This document shows positions 1 through 10,750 of a stretch of 64,000 nucleotides of DNA, piece after piece (the stretch's first letter is position 1; each line of letters begins with the position of its first letter). The position numbers and the translations under genes are program-made. The stretch is from Gnetum montanum (lineage: Eukaryota > Streptophyta > Gnetopsida > Gnetales > Gnetaceae). The stretch is from the NCBI GenBank assembly GCA_015680685.1, contig MNCI01008018.1, forward strand, positions 210,361 through 274,360. Direction: 5' to 3'. The notes under the pieces were generated by a model. That model was not told where the DNA came from and searched no databases. It saw only the letters and a list, made by a program, of their open reading frames with translations.

Positions 1-120
1 GAAAAATTGAGGCTAGGTTGCTAGGATGTTTGATATGCCCATAAAGCATTATTAAGTTTTCTAGGCTAGTTGTTTCTTCTTACAGATGCTATCTTTATCA
101 ATGAGTCATAATATCTATAG

Positions 121-219
121 GCTACATTGACAGGCATGCATTGATGTAACTCCATCGATGTATCTCTATTGACACATGATGACATGTGTCAATGCAGATG
201 CATCGATGAAGCCTATATA
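121..219 (+). promoter_or_regulatory. Ath-1 LTR core promoter with palindromic U3 modules
   Basis: CATCGATG occurs at 153-160 and 201-208. Between them is a perfect inverted repeat, ATTGACACATG (168-178) and CATGTGTCAAT (183-193), with a 4-base loop. TATATA follows at 214-219, 6 bases after the second CATCGATG. This is the same arrangement (palindromes, then TATA) as in the other LTRs of the window, and the CATCGATG motif is shared with Ath-6 at 63579-63604. Confidence 0.55.
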
Positions 220-543
220 CATGCATGTACCAACCACATTTATGGCATCTTAGGTCCATATCATAGTGAAGCTCTTGCATTTTGATTTCTCTATAGTTAG
301 AATATTTTCTTGTAAGTGCACACATCATGAATTCAAGAGATTGTATGGATTTTTACTCGAGCATCATGTACCTAAACACATTGGCATGAATGGCAGTAAA
401 GACTAATTTGTGACATTATTTGTAGCACTTGGATTAGCTTAATCTTTCTTATTTTCACTCTACTTTTAATGAAATTTACTTTCATAGTCCTAATTAATGC
501 ACTTAATCATAAATACATAAGTATGACCACTTTGAGCATAATG

Positions 544-637
544 TTTTATGCCTGGTTATCCCAGTAGTCATTGTTTGATATGCCTAGTANATTTTATGCC
601 TGGTTATCCCAGTAGTCATTGTTTGATATGCCTAGTA
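544..637. repeat. 46-bp exact duplication around a single N
   Basis: Bases 544-589 and 592-637 are identical 46-mers separated only by an N at 590 and an A. A single ambiguous base between two identical overlaps looks like two contig ends that were abutted without merging. A real tandem duplication is the alternative. Confidence 0.7.
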
Positions 638-1024
638 ATAGCTATTTGATAGACTAGTAACCTAATATGAGTTTGGAATGTGTATGGTAAGTGGGAAAGG
701 CTACTTATGTTAGGATAGTTAGTCATGATAATATTTAATTAGTTAAATAGTTAATTATTAAGCCTTCATTTACTCATCTAGCTGTTAGGAGAAAATATAT
801 AAAAAATACCAACAAAAATAAATATCGTAAGCTTTAACTCACATTTAACCATATGCATATATAGCACAAGTATGAATTAGGAAGACAATGATCATAAACT
901 TCCTTGACTCACTATCTAAGACTATAAGCAAACCTAGGAACTAATTCTATAGAACTCAATTGGACCACTAGTGTATACTTGTGATTCATATGGTTGGACA
1001 GAGGGTATGCCTGCTACTTATCAT

Positions 1025-1042
1025 TGGTGTCATTGTTGAGGA
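1025..1042 (+). other. Ath-1 primer-binding site (tRNA-Asp-like)
   Basis: TGGTGTCATTGTTGAGGA starts one base after the LTR. Compared with the usual Athila-type site complementary to tRNA-Asp (TGGCGCCGTTGCCGGGGA) it has six differences, all C-to-T or G-to-A, as expected for decay of methylated cytosine. Confidence 0.7.
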
Positions 1043-1197
1043 TTTAGTTTAGCTAAGTACACTAAGTAGGAAAAGACTATGAAGTTACACAAAGGCATTG
1101 TAAAGAGCACATAATGAACCACTATCATCCATTAAGGAAATAATTAAAGAAATAATAAAATACTAAAAAGCATACTATTTTTTAATCTATAACTAAT

Positions 1198-3100
1198 ATG
1201 GCTTCTTCTCATAGGGATGAATCTCCACCACATACTAGCAAATCCAATCAACAATGGAAAGCATCAAAGAAGTCCCAACAACTAAGGGTTTTCTATTCTC
1301 ATCTAAATCTCTATAATTTTGGTTTCACCTTCATCCTACCTCAAGATGAATGAATGCACTGGAAGAACATGGAAGACAACATAGTGTTGCCTCTAGATCG
1401 ATCTGTTCCTACCATGTTAATGAACAATCTCATCAAGCTAGGCATCATTGCACTTAACTCAAAATATGAACTCCAAGCCTACACCTATAGGGACTATTAG
1501 CCCATCGATGCTTAGAAAAAGAAGGATTAGCACATGTAAGCATGATATGAGGCTTCTAAGGACAAGAGGAATCCAATCCATTTATTCTTATGATGACACA
1601 AAGAGGGCTAGGATTTCTTTTCTAGCCAACCGTAATACATAGATTCTCCTCTTCTCTATGATAAGAAGACCCTTAGCTAAAGGCTTTAGTCAACTCTAGA
1701 GAACCTTGGTGATGAAAAAAATGGATCTTATGATTGAGGGATCTCAACAAATAATAATCCTACCCAATCATCTAAGGGCAAGGATAATGATCAAAATAAA
1801 GATAAATAAAAGCATAAGGATTAAGGTAGGGAACGAGGGAGAAGAACTAGCAGGCATTGTTCCACTAGCTCTTCTTCTTCATCCTTATCATCCTCTTTAT
1901 CTTTATCATTGAATTCTAATAGAAGAATAGGAGCTAAGACAAAAAGGAGGAGTAGTAGAGAGATTGAGATGGGATGAATGGCAAGATAGAAATAAACATA
2001 AATCCTACCAAGATGATCAAGATCAGGGATAAGGATAATCACAAGGGGAAGAGGAGCATCATAGAGATAAAAAAGATAGCAAAAATTATCATAGACATCA
2101 TGACCATGAAAGAGGCCACCATGATTACCATCACTATGATGATCCTCTACTAGTTATCGAAAGATGCTCAACATTTTAGAGGTAGTAAGAATTTCCTAGG
2201 TTTGAAGGGGAATATAATTTAGATCCACAAAATCATCTCCAAGTCTTTCATGATGCCTATTCCTTGTAGAATATAGAGAAAGAATAAAATAAGCTAAAAT
2301 TATTTCCAAGGACACTTAATAAGAAAGTAGAAAGTTAGTATTGGTCCTTAGAACTAGAATACATTCACTGATGGAGTACTATGTTAGATCTCCTTAATGA
2401 TACATATCAAACATACACGAGAGTATCTAACTTAAGGAGGAAAATCCAATGATGGAAACAATGAAATCATGAATATTTGGATGTAGCCCTGGGTAGGTAC
2501 TACTCTTTATTACACTAATGCCTAGGCCATGGGTACTCCCAAAGGGAACAACTTTGTCCTATTGTAGATAGACTTAAAAACAAGACAAGGAAAACCCTAT
2601 GGGTCTATGCTCATAGAATACTTTCTAAATTGTGGGCCCATTATATACAAAGGCTAATTGATCAGGTGGCTAAAGAATAAGGAAAGCTAAAAAAACATGA
2701 AAGTGTAGAGGAATATAATAGAGATCTGTTTATTCACAAAAGATAGGTGTGTTTTTGTAACTCAAAAGGGGAAGCTTTGCTTGATGAATTGGTGTAAAGG
2801 AAGACCTTGCCAATAAAAAAATTTGTCACTAAAATATCGACTAAGGTAAATAAAATGTGGGACTCCTTAGATGAAAAGTTCCAAATAGCTTCAAAAATCA
2901 TAGAGGAATGAAAAGACCAAGGGAGTAATGGTTAAGAAAGAAGGACACAAAATAGGGTTATTATCAAAATAAGGGTAAAGCTGTAGTAATTAAAGCGGTT
3001 GTAGGTTTTGAAATAGATGATGATGGTTATGAGATTTTCAAATATGAACATTCCAAGGGATATTTCATAGTACTATCACATTTGTAAGATTCAGAGGTGT
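1198..3100 (+). pseudogene. Ath-1 gag remnant
   Basis: Encodes the structural capsid/nucleocapsid polyprotein. I place the start at the ATG at 1198 because the translation that follows (MASSHRDESPPH) resembles the start of the Ath-3 gag. Around 1860-2150 lies a Ser/Arg/His-rich stretch. The capsid-like core is at 2190-2700, with recognisable segments such as PQNHLQVFHD, YTRVSNLRRKIQ and QRLIDQVAKE, matching the Ath-3, Ath-4 and Ath-5 gags in order and spacing. A degenerate zinc-knuckle motif (YEHSKG for YDHPKG) lies near 3045. The reading frame is broken by many TAG/TAA/TGA codons, so the gene is dead. Confidence 0.75.
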
Positions 3101-3583
3101 ATGCATTCAATTCCAAGTTTGCAAAATGGCAAGCACCCAAGTGGTTGCCTTACCGACAAGGCAACTATAGGTAACAGTTTCATCAACCAACATATTATCT
3201 AAGTGGAGTACCTCCTCAACCTTAGGAGAAGTATCAATAGTGGAAACATTCATAGTCATTGGGGATGCCACCATCATGGTAATAGTATCCCTACAAATAG
3301 CTAGACCCTTATGGATACTATGTTCAACAACTTGTATGCCCTCATGATTCATTAAATCATGCTACTTTCTCTCACCACTGCTATCCTCTAGAATATTATA
3401 GAGCACCTTCCCTAAGGGGGAGGTCTCCTCTTTTCTTTCATTCTCCATAACATTCATTAAATCTTGCACCATAAATAACTACATGCTTGCCGCCTACTTC
3501 ATCCATGTAGGAAGAAATTCTGCTATAACCATAGCAAAGAAATTCCACGAGGGTGGTAAATTTATAGCTAGATATTCATTTAG

Positions 3584-4200
3584 GTGGTTCTAAACAAAAA
3601 CCTCATAAGAGACCATTATTTAGAGCCAACAACCCAACAAAACTCTTGCAAGAACCTAGTTGTTAATCCTACTATTTCTACCTATGAATGTACCATCAAG
3701 CTACCTTCAAATCAAAAGACCTCTAACATCCATACTATTATGTTAAGCCATGTGGTCACAGATTGGATAAAGGTTGGCCACCTTTCCATGAAATGATTTG
3801 ATCATGGAAGTCCTCTCATTTATTTATAGATTGCAAGGAATAAACCATGTAAGACTCTTTTGGATTCAGGTTTCGTCATGAACTTAATCTTCTAAGAAAT
3901 GTATAATATCTAGAATTTGCCTCTTTTGAAGAAGAGCAATATCAGAGTTGAGTTGGTATGTCAGTCCATCACTATTCCTATGGGGCTAGTAGAGGACATT
4001 ATGACCATCATATGTGGGTGGTTCTATCCTACAGATTTCCTTGAGATTCATGTGAAAAATTGTAAGGGGAGCTTCCCTATCATTATAGGAAGGACGTGGC
4101 TAAGTACTATAGATGCCAAAATGGGGATTCAAGATCTTTCCTTGAAAATATCAAAGAAAAATGAATTTGGCAAGGTAGGGAAGTAAAGGGTTCCATGCAT
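3584..4200 (+). pseudogene. Ath-1 protease-domain remnant
   Basis: Retropepsin-like aspartic protease at the start of pol. The active-site segment is recognisable near 3855 as LLDSGF, where an LLDSGSS-type motif is expected. The following 89-residue open stretch (3917-4186) contains SITIPMGLVEDI and FPIIIGRTWLSTIDA, the second half of the protease fold with its hydrophobic IIGRTWL strand. The Ath-3 protease (minus strand, 50151-49516) is collinear. A stop codon lies shortly after the active site. Confidence 0.75.
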
Positions 4201-4740
4201 TGCATACAGTGACATAGGATACCATTGCATGCAAAAACTATATACAATCAAAGATACATAAATCCAAGCATGTAATTAGTGTGCTGAAACCATAGTTATT
4301 CAAAATTGTCTATATGCAGTAGCCATAAAATAAGAAGGTATCCAATGGCTGATAATAGATCACCAAGTTGAGTCCATAATGTGCATGGAACCATTAGAAA
4401 GCCTCACAAGCACCTATATGGAGAGCATGGATAAGATGGAGTAACTCAATTGCCAATTGTCTCACACACAAAGTGAAATGGATTAGAGGGAGTTGGAGAT
4501 CCATAATCACTTTAAGCAAGACCCCCTTAAATTAAAAGCTTTATTAGCAACTATGAAATATTCTTTTCTCAATAATGGTAAGCTGATAATCATCAATGCC
4601 AAACTTGCTCTAGAATAGAAGCAAAAGCTATTAAAGGTGGTGAATAAGTGGTCAACATTCTTTTCTTGGTCATATCATGAACTTATAGAAATAGATCCAT
4701 GAATATGACAACACTGAATCTATATAGACTCCTTCATCAA

Positions 4741-5520
4741 GCTAAAGAGGTAGCCACAGGGAAGATTGAACCCCAAATTGAAGTAAGTTGTCAAGGAGGA
4801 GGTTGAAAAACTTCTCAAGTCTGGGTTCATCTATCCAGTTGTAGATAGCAAATGGATTAAACCACTTGTTATTGTACCCAAGAAAGGAGGAAAATGGAGA
4901 GTTTGCATAGATTTTTGGTTGTTCAATATGATAACTTTTAAGGATCAATTTCTATTGCCATTTGTTAATCAAGTGTTGGACATCATAGTAGGGCATTACT
5001 ATTGAAATTTTTGGATGGTTATAGTGGATATAACCAAATCTAGATTGTACCTGAGGATTAGGACAAAACTACATTCAGAAGTTCCTAGGGGAATTTTGCA
5101 TATAGAAAGATGTCTTTTGATCTATGTAATGCCTTTGCTACCTTCAAACTCTTGGTTTTTAGCATCTTCCAATGATAAATTGGTAGCAGCATAAAAGTAT
5201 TCATGGATGACTTCTCTATTTATGGTACCACATTTGAGCAAGCCTTGGATCATCTTGAGTAAGTGCTTCAAAGATATGTGGAGACCAACTTGAAGCTCAA
5301 CTAGTAAAAGAGCCATTTGATGGTCCAAGAAGGCATCATATTGGGGCATAGAATTTCAACAATAGAAATTGAGGTGGACCTAAGAAAGGTACATGTCATC
5401 TAAGGAATCATTAGATAATCTAAAATAGTAAAAGATGTATAGTCATTCGTTGGCCATACTAGTTATTATCGGTGCTCCTTTCACCTAGACTAGAAAATGT
5501 GAGATTGAATTGTAGCAGTT
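4741..5520 (+). pseudogene. Ath-1 reverse transcriptase remnant
   Basis: Ty3/gypsy RT. Visible blocks in order: LLKSGFIYP-like segment near 4815, VPKKGGKWRVCIDF near 4875, DGYSGY near 5018, and the catalytic FMDDFSIYG near 5200, with both active-site Asp retained. It continues through LGHR and GHTSYYR-like connection segments. FMDDFS rather than YVDDM is what I expect of the Athila lineage. Frameshifts near 5010 and 5120 and several stops separate the blocks. Confidence 0.8.
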
Positions 5521-5937
5521 AAAGTAGAAGCTTGTAGAAACTTCCATTTTACATGCTCCAAATTGGTCTAGGTCATCTCACATTATGACAAATGCATCCA
5601 ATTATGCATTGGAGGCTCTACTTTCACAATTGGACAATTAGAAACATCCTTAATACATCCATTGTGTGAAAAGAAACATTGTGTAAGCATAATTAAACTA
5701 CACCACCATGGAGAATGAGATCATGGTAGTGGTGTATGCCTTAGAAAAATTCAAGTACTATGTGCTTGGATATCAATGTTTTGTGCACATAGACCATAGT
5801 GCCGTTTGGTTTCTCATGAACAAGCCAACACGGAGCCTCTATATCATACAATGGCTAGTAATCCTACATGAATTTGACCTCACCATGGCGGAAAGAAAGG
5901 GAACTAAGAATATGGTCATTGATCACTTGTCTTGATT
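5521..5937 (+). pseudogene. Ath-1 RNase H remnant
   Basis: RNase H follows RT directly. The 75-residue open part (5708-5935) carries ENEIMVVVYALEKFKYY, then VHIDHSAVWFLMNK (degraded TDHxAL block), then LHEFDLTMAERKGT and a final VIDHLS. This is the typical end of the plant gypsy RNase H, just before the integrase zinc finger. An upstream part around 5570-5640 (ASNYALEALLSQ) is also legible. Confidence 0.75.
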
Positions 5938-6089
5938 ATGATGGAATAGTAAATAGGATGAGGAACATTTATCCAACCAATTTCTAGATGAACTCCTCTT
6001 TGTGAAAGCTATTGAAATGCAAAGTAATGAAGGTTTCAATTGGTACAATGAATTCTTCTCCTATCTACTTACTCAAGAGATGTCATAGG

Positions 6090-7120
6090 AATGGGACAAA
6101 AAAAATAATTTCTTCACCAAACCAAACACTACATGAAAATTCAAGGCAACCTTTATAGGGTTTGTGTCGATGCCATGGTACAATGATGTGTACTTGATGC
6201 TGATCAACTAAAAATCCTCTAGGATGCCCATGAAGCCCCTTGTGATGGCCATTATGTAAGATAGAAAATAACCATAAAAATCCTCATGGTAGAATATTAC
6301 TGGCCAACAATATTCAAGGACATCCATTAGTTCTCCTATTCATGTGAACATTGCAAACGAGATGGAGGGATGATAGTATGAATGGAAGAACTCTAATAGT
6401 GGATTGAACCACTAGATCCTTTTGATCTTTGGAGCATTGACTTCATGGGCCCATCAATCCCATGTCTAATAGAAAGGTGTACATCATTGTAATAGTTGGC
6501 TACTATACTAAATGGGCTGAAGCTACTACCATCACCAAATTTTCATCCTCTACAATGACATTGTTTGGACAACAACATGTGGTAAATAGGTTTGATGTGC
6601 CAAGGACACTTATTTTTGATAGCAGGACTCATTTCATAGGTGATACCTTTCAAAAATTAATGCAACACTTACGGGTAGAGCATATATTAACAACTTCATT
6701 TTACCCCAAGCTAATGGTCAAGCCAAGGTTACCAATAGGGAAATAACCATAATACTAACCTGCACAATTATTAAATATAGAAAAAAATAGAGCACAAAAA
6801 TCAATGATGCTATATGGACCTATAAACCCACTTGGAAACTTCCTATTGGCTATTTCCCTTATGAGTTAGTATACAAAAAATTACCAACTCTCCCAATCTA
6901 AACCAAGCTTTGTATACTTTCAATGGCTTATGAACTTGGCCTTTATTTAATTCTAGCATAAAAGTAACATTTAATGATATTAAATATATTAGATGAAAAT
7001 TGACAAGTAGCCCTAGCCATGAAAAAGATGCATAAGGCACATGCCAAACAACATCATGACTCACGCATAAGGAAAGTGAAATTCTGACAAGGTATTAATA
7101 CTCTTTACTAGAACCTCATG
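6090..7120 (+). pseudogene. Ath-1 integrase remnant
   Basis: An HHCC zinc-binding region is readable at about 6190-6365 (AHEAPCDGHYV, then the two-Cys end in a shifted frame). The catalytic core is in the open stretch 6462-6746. The first catalytic Asp has been replaced by Gly in VGYYTKWAEA (family VDYYTKW), while the second Asp survives in IFDSRTHF. The C-terminal part is scattered over 6790-7110 and ends near a residual HHDSRIRK-type segment. The enzyme would be inactive. Confidence 0.75.
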
Positions 7121-8550
7121 CACCTACCAGAACAAACAAAATTTCAAATGCTATGAGAACTACCTTATATTATTCATGCAACTTTTCCTTCTAGGGCCAT
7201 GATGATTTACCATCCTTCCAACCTAGACAAATGGTTGCCAGTCAATGTTCAACAAGTGAAACATTTCTTAGAACCAAGGATAACTAGTAACATGGGTACC
7301 TTAACTGATGGATAAGCATATTCTATCTTTTAGATTTTCTCCTTCTAACTTAGTCATGGGGAAGATGGCCACCCATGTTAAGATTCTGTGTAGGCTACCT
7401 AGTTTTTTCAACTTTTTGTTTTACATTATTCTTTATACATTTTCAATTTTCTTGAATATTTTGCAACTTATTTTAAATATTTTACCTTTTTTATATTCCC
7501 TTGTGTGTTATTTTCTTATTTGTTTATTAGGAATCTTGTGTATTTTCCATAGCTGCTGCTACTACTAGAAATCCATTTAATACTATATTTAATGTTTTGA
7601 TTGATTGTTCAATGACTATATTTCATTTTGGGATTATGTTCTTGATTAATGGAGCTTTAATCTTCTAATGATATCAAGTAGTGAGTCCATTGCATCCACT
7701 CATTTCACTCAATTCTATGAGGTTCTTCATCTTGAAAGCATGCGCTTCTTCCATAATTATAACTTAAAAAGAATCAATGATCTTGATACTTAACAAACTT
7801 GGAATAGACTAAGTGTGGACAAGGGTGTGGCTTAAATGGGATTTTTCCTCTTCTATAAACAAGTTCCTTTTTAAGTTTATAAATATTCTCACTAGTCTCT
7901 CACCACTCCTACTGTTGACCATTATAGGAAACATGTCTTTTCATGGTGTGGTTTTTGTGAAAAAAAAACATGGGAATTCAAAGCACACCCCTTAGACATA
8001 ATAATGGGATACAAGCACTAGTTATGATGCTAGAAAGACATGTTACCCATGCATGAAGGCACCCCTATAACTAAGATCCTTCCTATCTTCCTACTTCTCC
8101 TTTCTTCTCTAACTTGGTACGGTGGTTGTCTTTTGGGGCTGGTCATGAACTCTTGTTGATCAAATGATTAGAACATGACAATGTGAAGTCATTGAATGTG
8201 GATGGGCTTGGTTCCAACTAAGGATCGGATAGTATATGATCATCTTAACTACACATTCCACAAGGACTTCATATGATCAAGATGCGAGACCCTCTTACCA
8301 CTCTCTTTCCCATCACTCTACTCTCCTCATTGACCACCTCATTGCCTCTTATCATAGTTAATTAATGTATTTGTATTGGTATGTCTTAAGCCTTCAATGA
8401 TCTCTTACGTTGATTTAATTTTTAACTTTTTACAATTATTAATCATCCTTGGTTTCTATGAACTCCTTCATATGAGGACATGTAACAACATTAATGGCAT
8501 AAAACTTGCTTTGGGGAGGACCCACTTGCATACCCCTTGGTCTTTTTAAA
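7121..8550 (+). other. Ath-1 post-pol linker
   Basis: Non-coding. It starts with a T-rich stretch (7385-7560), also found after pol in the other Athila copies. It contains a block at 7675-7730 (AGTGAGTCCATTGCATCCAC) that recurs in the Ath-2 and Ath-4 linkers, and ends with the conserved purine-rich block at 8508-8528. The short ORFs in this stretch are low-complexity and not credible genes. Confidence 0.6.
8508..8528 (+). promoter_or_regulatory. Conserved TTTGGGGAGGACCCACTTG block, Ath-1
   Basis: A block of about 20 bp found at the same place, between pol and aORF, in five Athila copies of this window (also 12008, 43429, and minus strand at 39780 and 46660). The G-rich part resembles a polypurine tract. 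Function is inferred only. Confidence 0.5.
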
Positions 8551-9460
8551 TTTAATGGAAAAATGCCTTTTAATCTTTGTAATGCACTAGCAACCTTCTA
8601 GAGACTACTTTTAAGTATCTTTTGGAAGTAGATAGGCAATGGTGTTAAAGTCTTTATGGATGATTTTTCTACATACAGGATAGATTTCAAACAAGAACTA
8701 GACCAATTGGAGTAGGTACTTAAAAGATGTGTTGAAACGAATTTGAAGCTTAACTAGCAAAAGAGCCCATGGTCTAGGAAGGTATAGTGTTGGGACATAA
8801 AATATCCTAGAAGGGTATTGAGGTACATCCTGAAAAAATCAGAGTCATCCAAAACATCACTTAACTATCACAGATAGTGAAAGATGTAAGATCCTTTTTG
8901 GGCCATACAAGATACTATAGAAGGTTCATCGAAAAATTTTCCAATATAGCCAAAATGCTTCTAGAGCTCACAAAGAAGGATGAACCCTTCGAGTGGAATG
9001 AGTAATGTGAAAAGACATTCAAAGGTTTGAAATAAAAATTATTAGAGACACCAATCCTCCAAGCTCTAGATTGGTTTAGGTGTTTTCATATCATGACTAA
9101 TGCTTCCAACTATGTGCTTGGTGTAGTCCTAACACAACTTGATAATTAGAAGAGACCATACTACATACATTGTGGCAGTAGAAGCATCACAAGATCATAA
9201 TTAATTTACACCACAAATAAAAAGGAGTTGATGGACATGGTGTATGCACTTGAAAAATTCAAACATTATGTGCTTGGTTACTAGATCTATGTCCACATTG
9301 ATCATAGTGCCATTTGATTTCTAATGAACAAGCCAGTAGTTAGTCCTAGAGTGATAAGATGGCTTGTGATCCTCTAAGAGTTTGAAATCATAATGATTGA
9401 TAAGAAAGGAATGGAAAATGTACTAGTTGATCATTTATCAAGGTTGAAATGTGATTAAGA
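8551..9460 (+). pseudogene. Ath-2 RT (C-terminal half) and RNase H remnant
   Basis: The first legible block is KMPFNLCNALATF (family MPFGLCNAPATFQ) near 8560, so the RT begins in its middle and the N-terminal half, protease and gag are absent. VFMDDFSTY follows at about 8650 with both catalytic Asp. Connection segments lie at 8790-8990 and RNase H at 9060-9440 (YALEKFKHYVLGY, HIDHSAI-like, ending LVDHLSRL). It repeats domains already present in Ath-1, which is why I treat it as a second element. Confidence 0.75.
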
Positions 9461-10750
9461 CAATCGAGTGGAACCTTTATCACATCAATTTCCCAATGAG
9501 GATCTATTTACTAAAATAGTAAAAGCTATAGATTCAATAGGGAAGCCATGGACCGTAGAGTACTTGACTTATCTCATAACACAAGAGCTTCTTTTTGAAT
9601 GGAGTAGAAAACAAAAATTCCTTCATAGAGACAAATGGTACATGGAAATTAATGATAATCTATATAGGATCTATGTAGATGGACTTGTTAGATGGTGTGT
9701 TCCAGATCATGATTAGTAGAGAGTTTTATAGAATGTCCATGAAGGCCCATGCTGTGGCCACTATGTAGGGCATAGAATGACACTTAAACTATTGATGGTA
9801 GGCTACTTTTGGCCTACCCTATTCAGAGATGTTCACATGTTTGCAAAATCTTGTGAATACTACCCATGAGATGGAGGAATTACGGCTAGACATAAAGGGC
9901 CACAACATTGGAAGCTTTTGATATATGGGGAATTAATTTTATGGGGTCCATTTAACCAATGTCAAATAGGAAAGTGTATATCATTGTGACTATGGATTAC
10001 TATACAAAGTGTGTAGAGGCAACAATTGTAAAAGATTGTATAGCAAAGACAACTACCAAATTTTTTCAGCAACATGTGGTGAATAGATTTGGAGTACCCA
10101 AAATACTTATATCAAATAATGGAACCCACTTCACTAGTGCTACTTTTTAAGAAACTAATGCAGCAACTTGGGGTTAACCAAAAAATAACAACACCATATC
10201 ATCCCCAAGCAAATGGTTAAGAAAAATTCACTAACTGTGAAATTACTAGAATAATCAACAGGAGAGTTAGTAGGCTTAGATGAGATTAGAGTATGAAATT
10301 AAATAATGCTCTTTGGGCCTTTAGGACATCTTGGAAATTACCTATAGGGTACATCCCATATGAGTTAGTTTGTGGCATGTTGCCAACACTTTCAATCCAG
10401 GCATAGTTTCACAGTTTAGCTACTACTAGTGAGCTTGACTTGAACTTGAGTTTAGTCCAAAAGGATCGTTTAATGAACCTAAATCTTCTAGATGAGAACT
10501 GGCTGGTAGCACTCATTAGCATTGAAGTACATAAGCATTACTGCAAGCTTAGGCATGATTCATGGATAAGGAATGTAACCATACAACTAGGTGACAAAGT
10601 CCTTTATTATAATCTTAGCCATTTATCCCAAAAGGTAAATTTTAGACACTTCAGGAGGGACCATACATTGTTCATGCACTTATCCATCTAATTCCTTACA
10701 CATTCACCAACCTTTTAGTTCACATAAGCTTATCCTTGTCAATATCCAAC
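9461..10750 (+). pseudogene. Ath-2 integrase remnant
   Basis: The N-terminal region is legible in the open stretch 9468-9716. A zinc-finger region lies at about 9740-9870 (HEGPCCGHYVGHRM, then CEYYP). The catalytic core (9959-10150) keeps the first Asp in MDYYTKCVEA but has Asn for the second in ISNNGTHF. The C-terminal domain is at 10440-10690 and includes HDSWIRNVTIQLGDKVLYY, the exact segment to which the Ath-3 RT is fused. Confidence 0.75.

Larger units (their letters stand above)
1..1023 (+). repeat. Ath-1 5' LTR (left end not defined)
   Basis: The right boundary is set by a decayed version of the subgroup LTR end (ACTTATCA for ACTCATCA) immediately followed by a primer-binding site. 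Related LTRs here are 840-990 bp, so the LTR start probably lies within the first 150 bases or just outside the window. A TATA box and palindromes lie at 121-219. The R/U5 part (about 245-1023) aligns by eye with the Ath-2 LTR, but the U3 does not. Confidence 0.7.
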
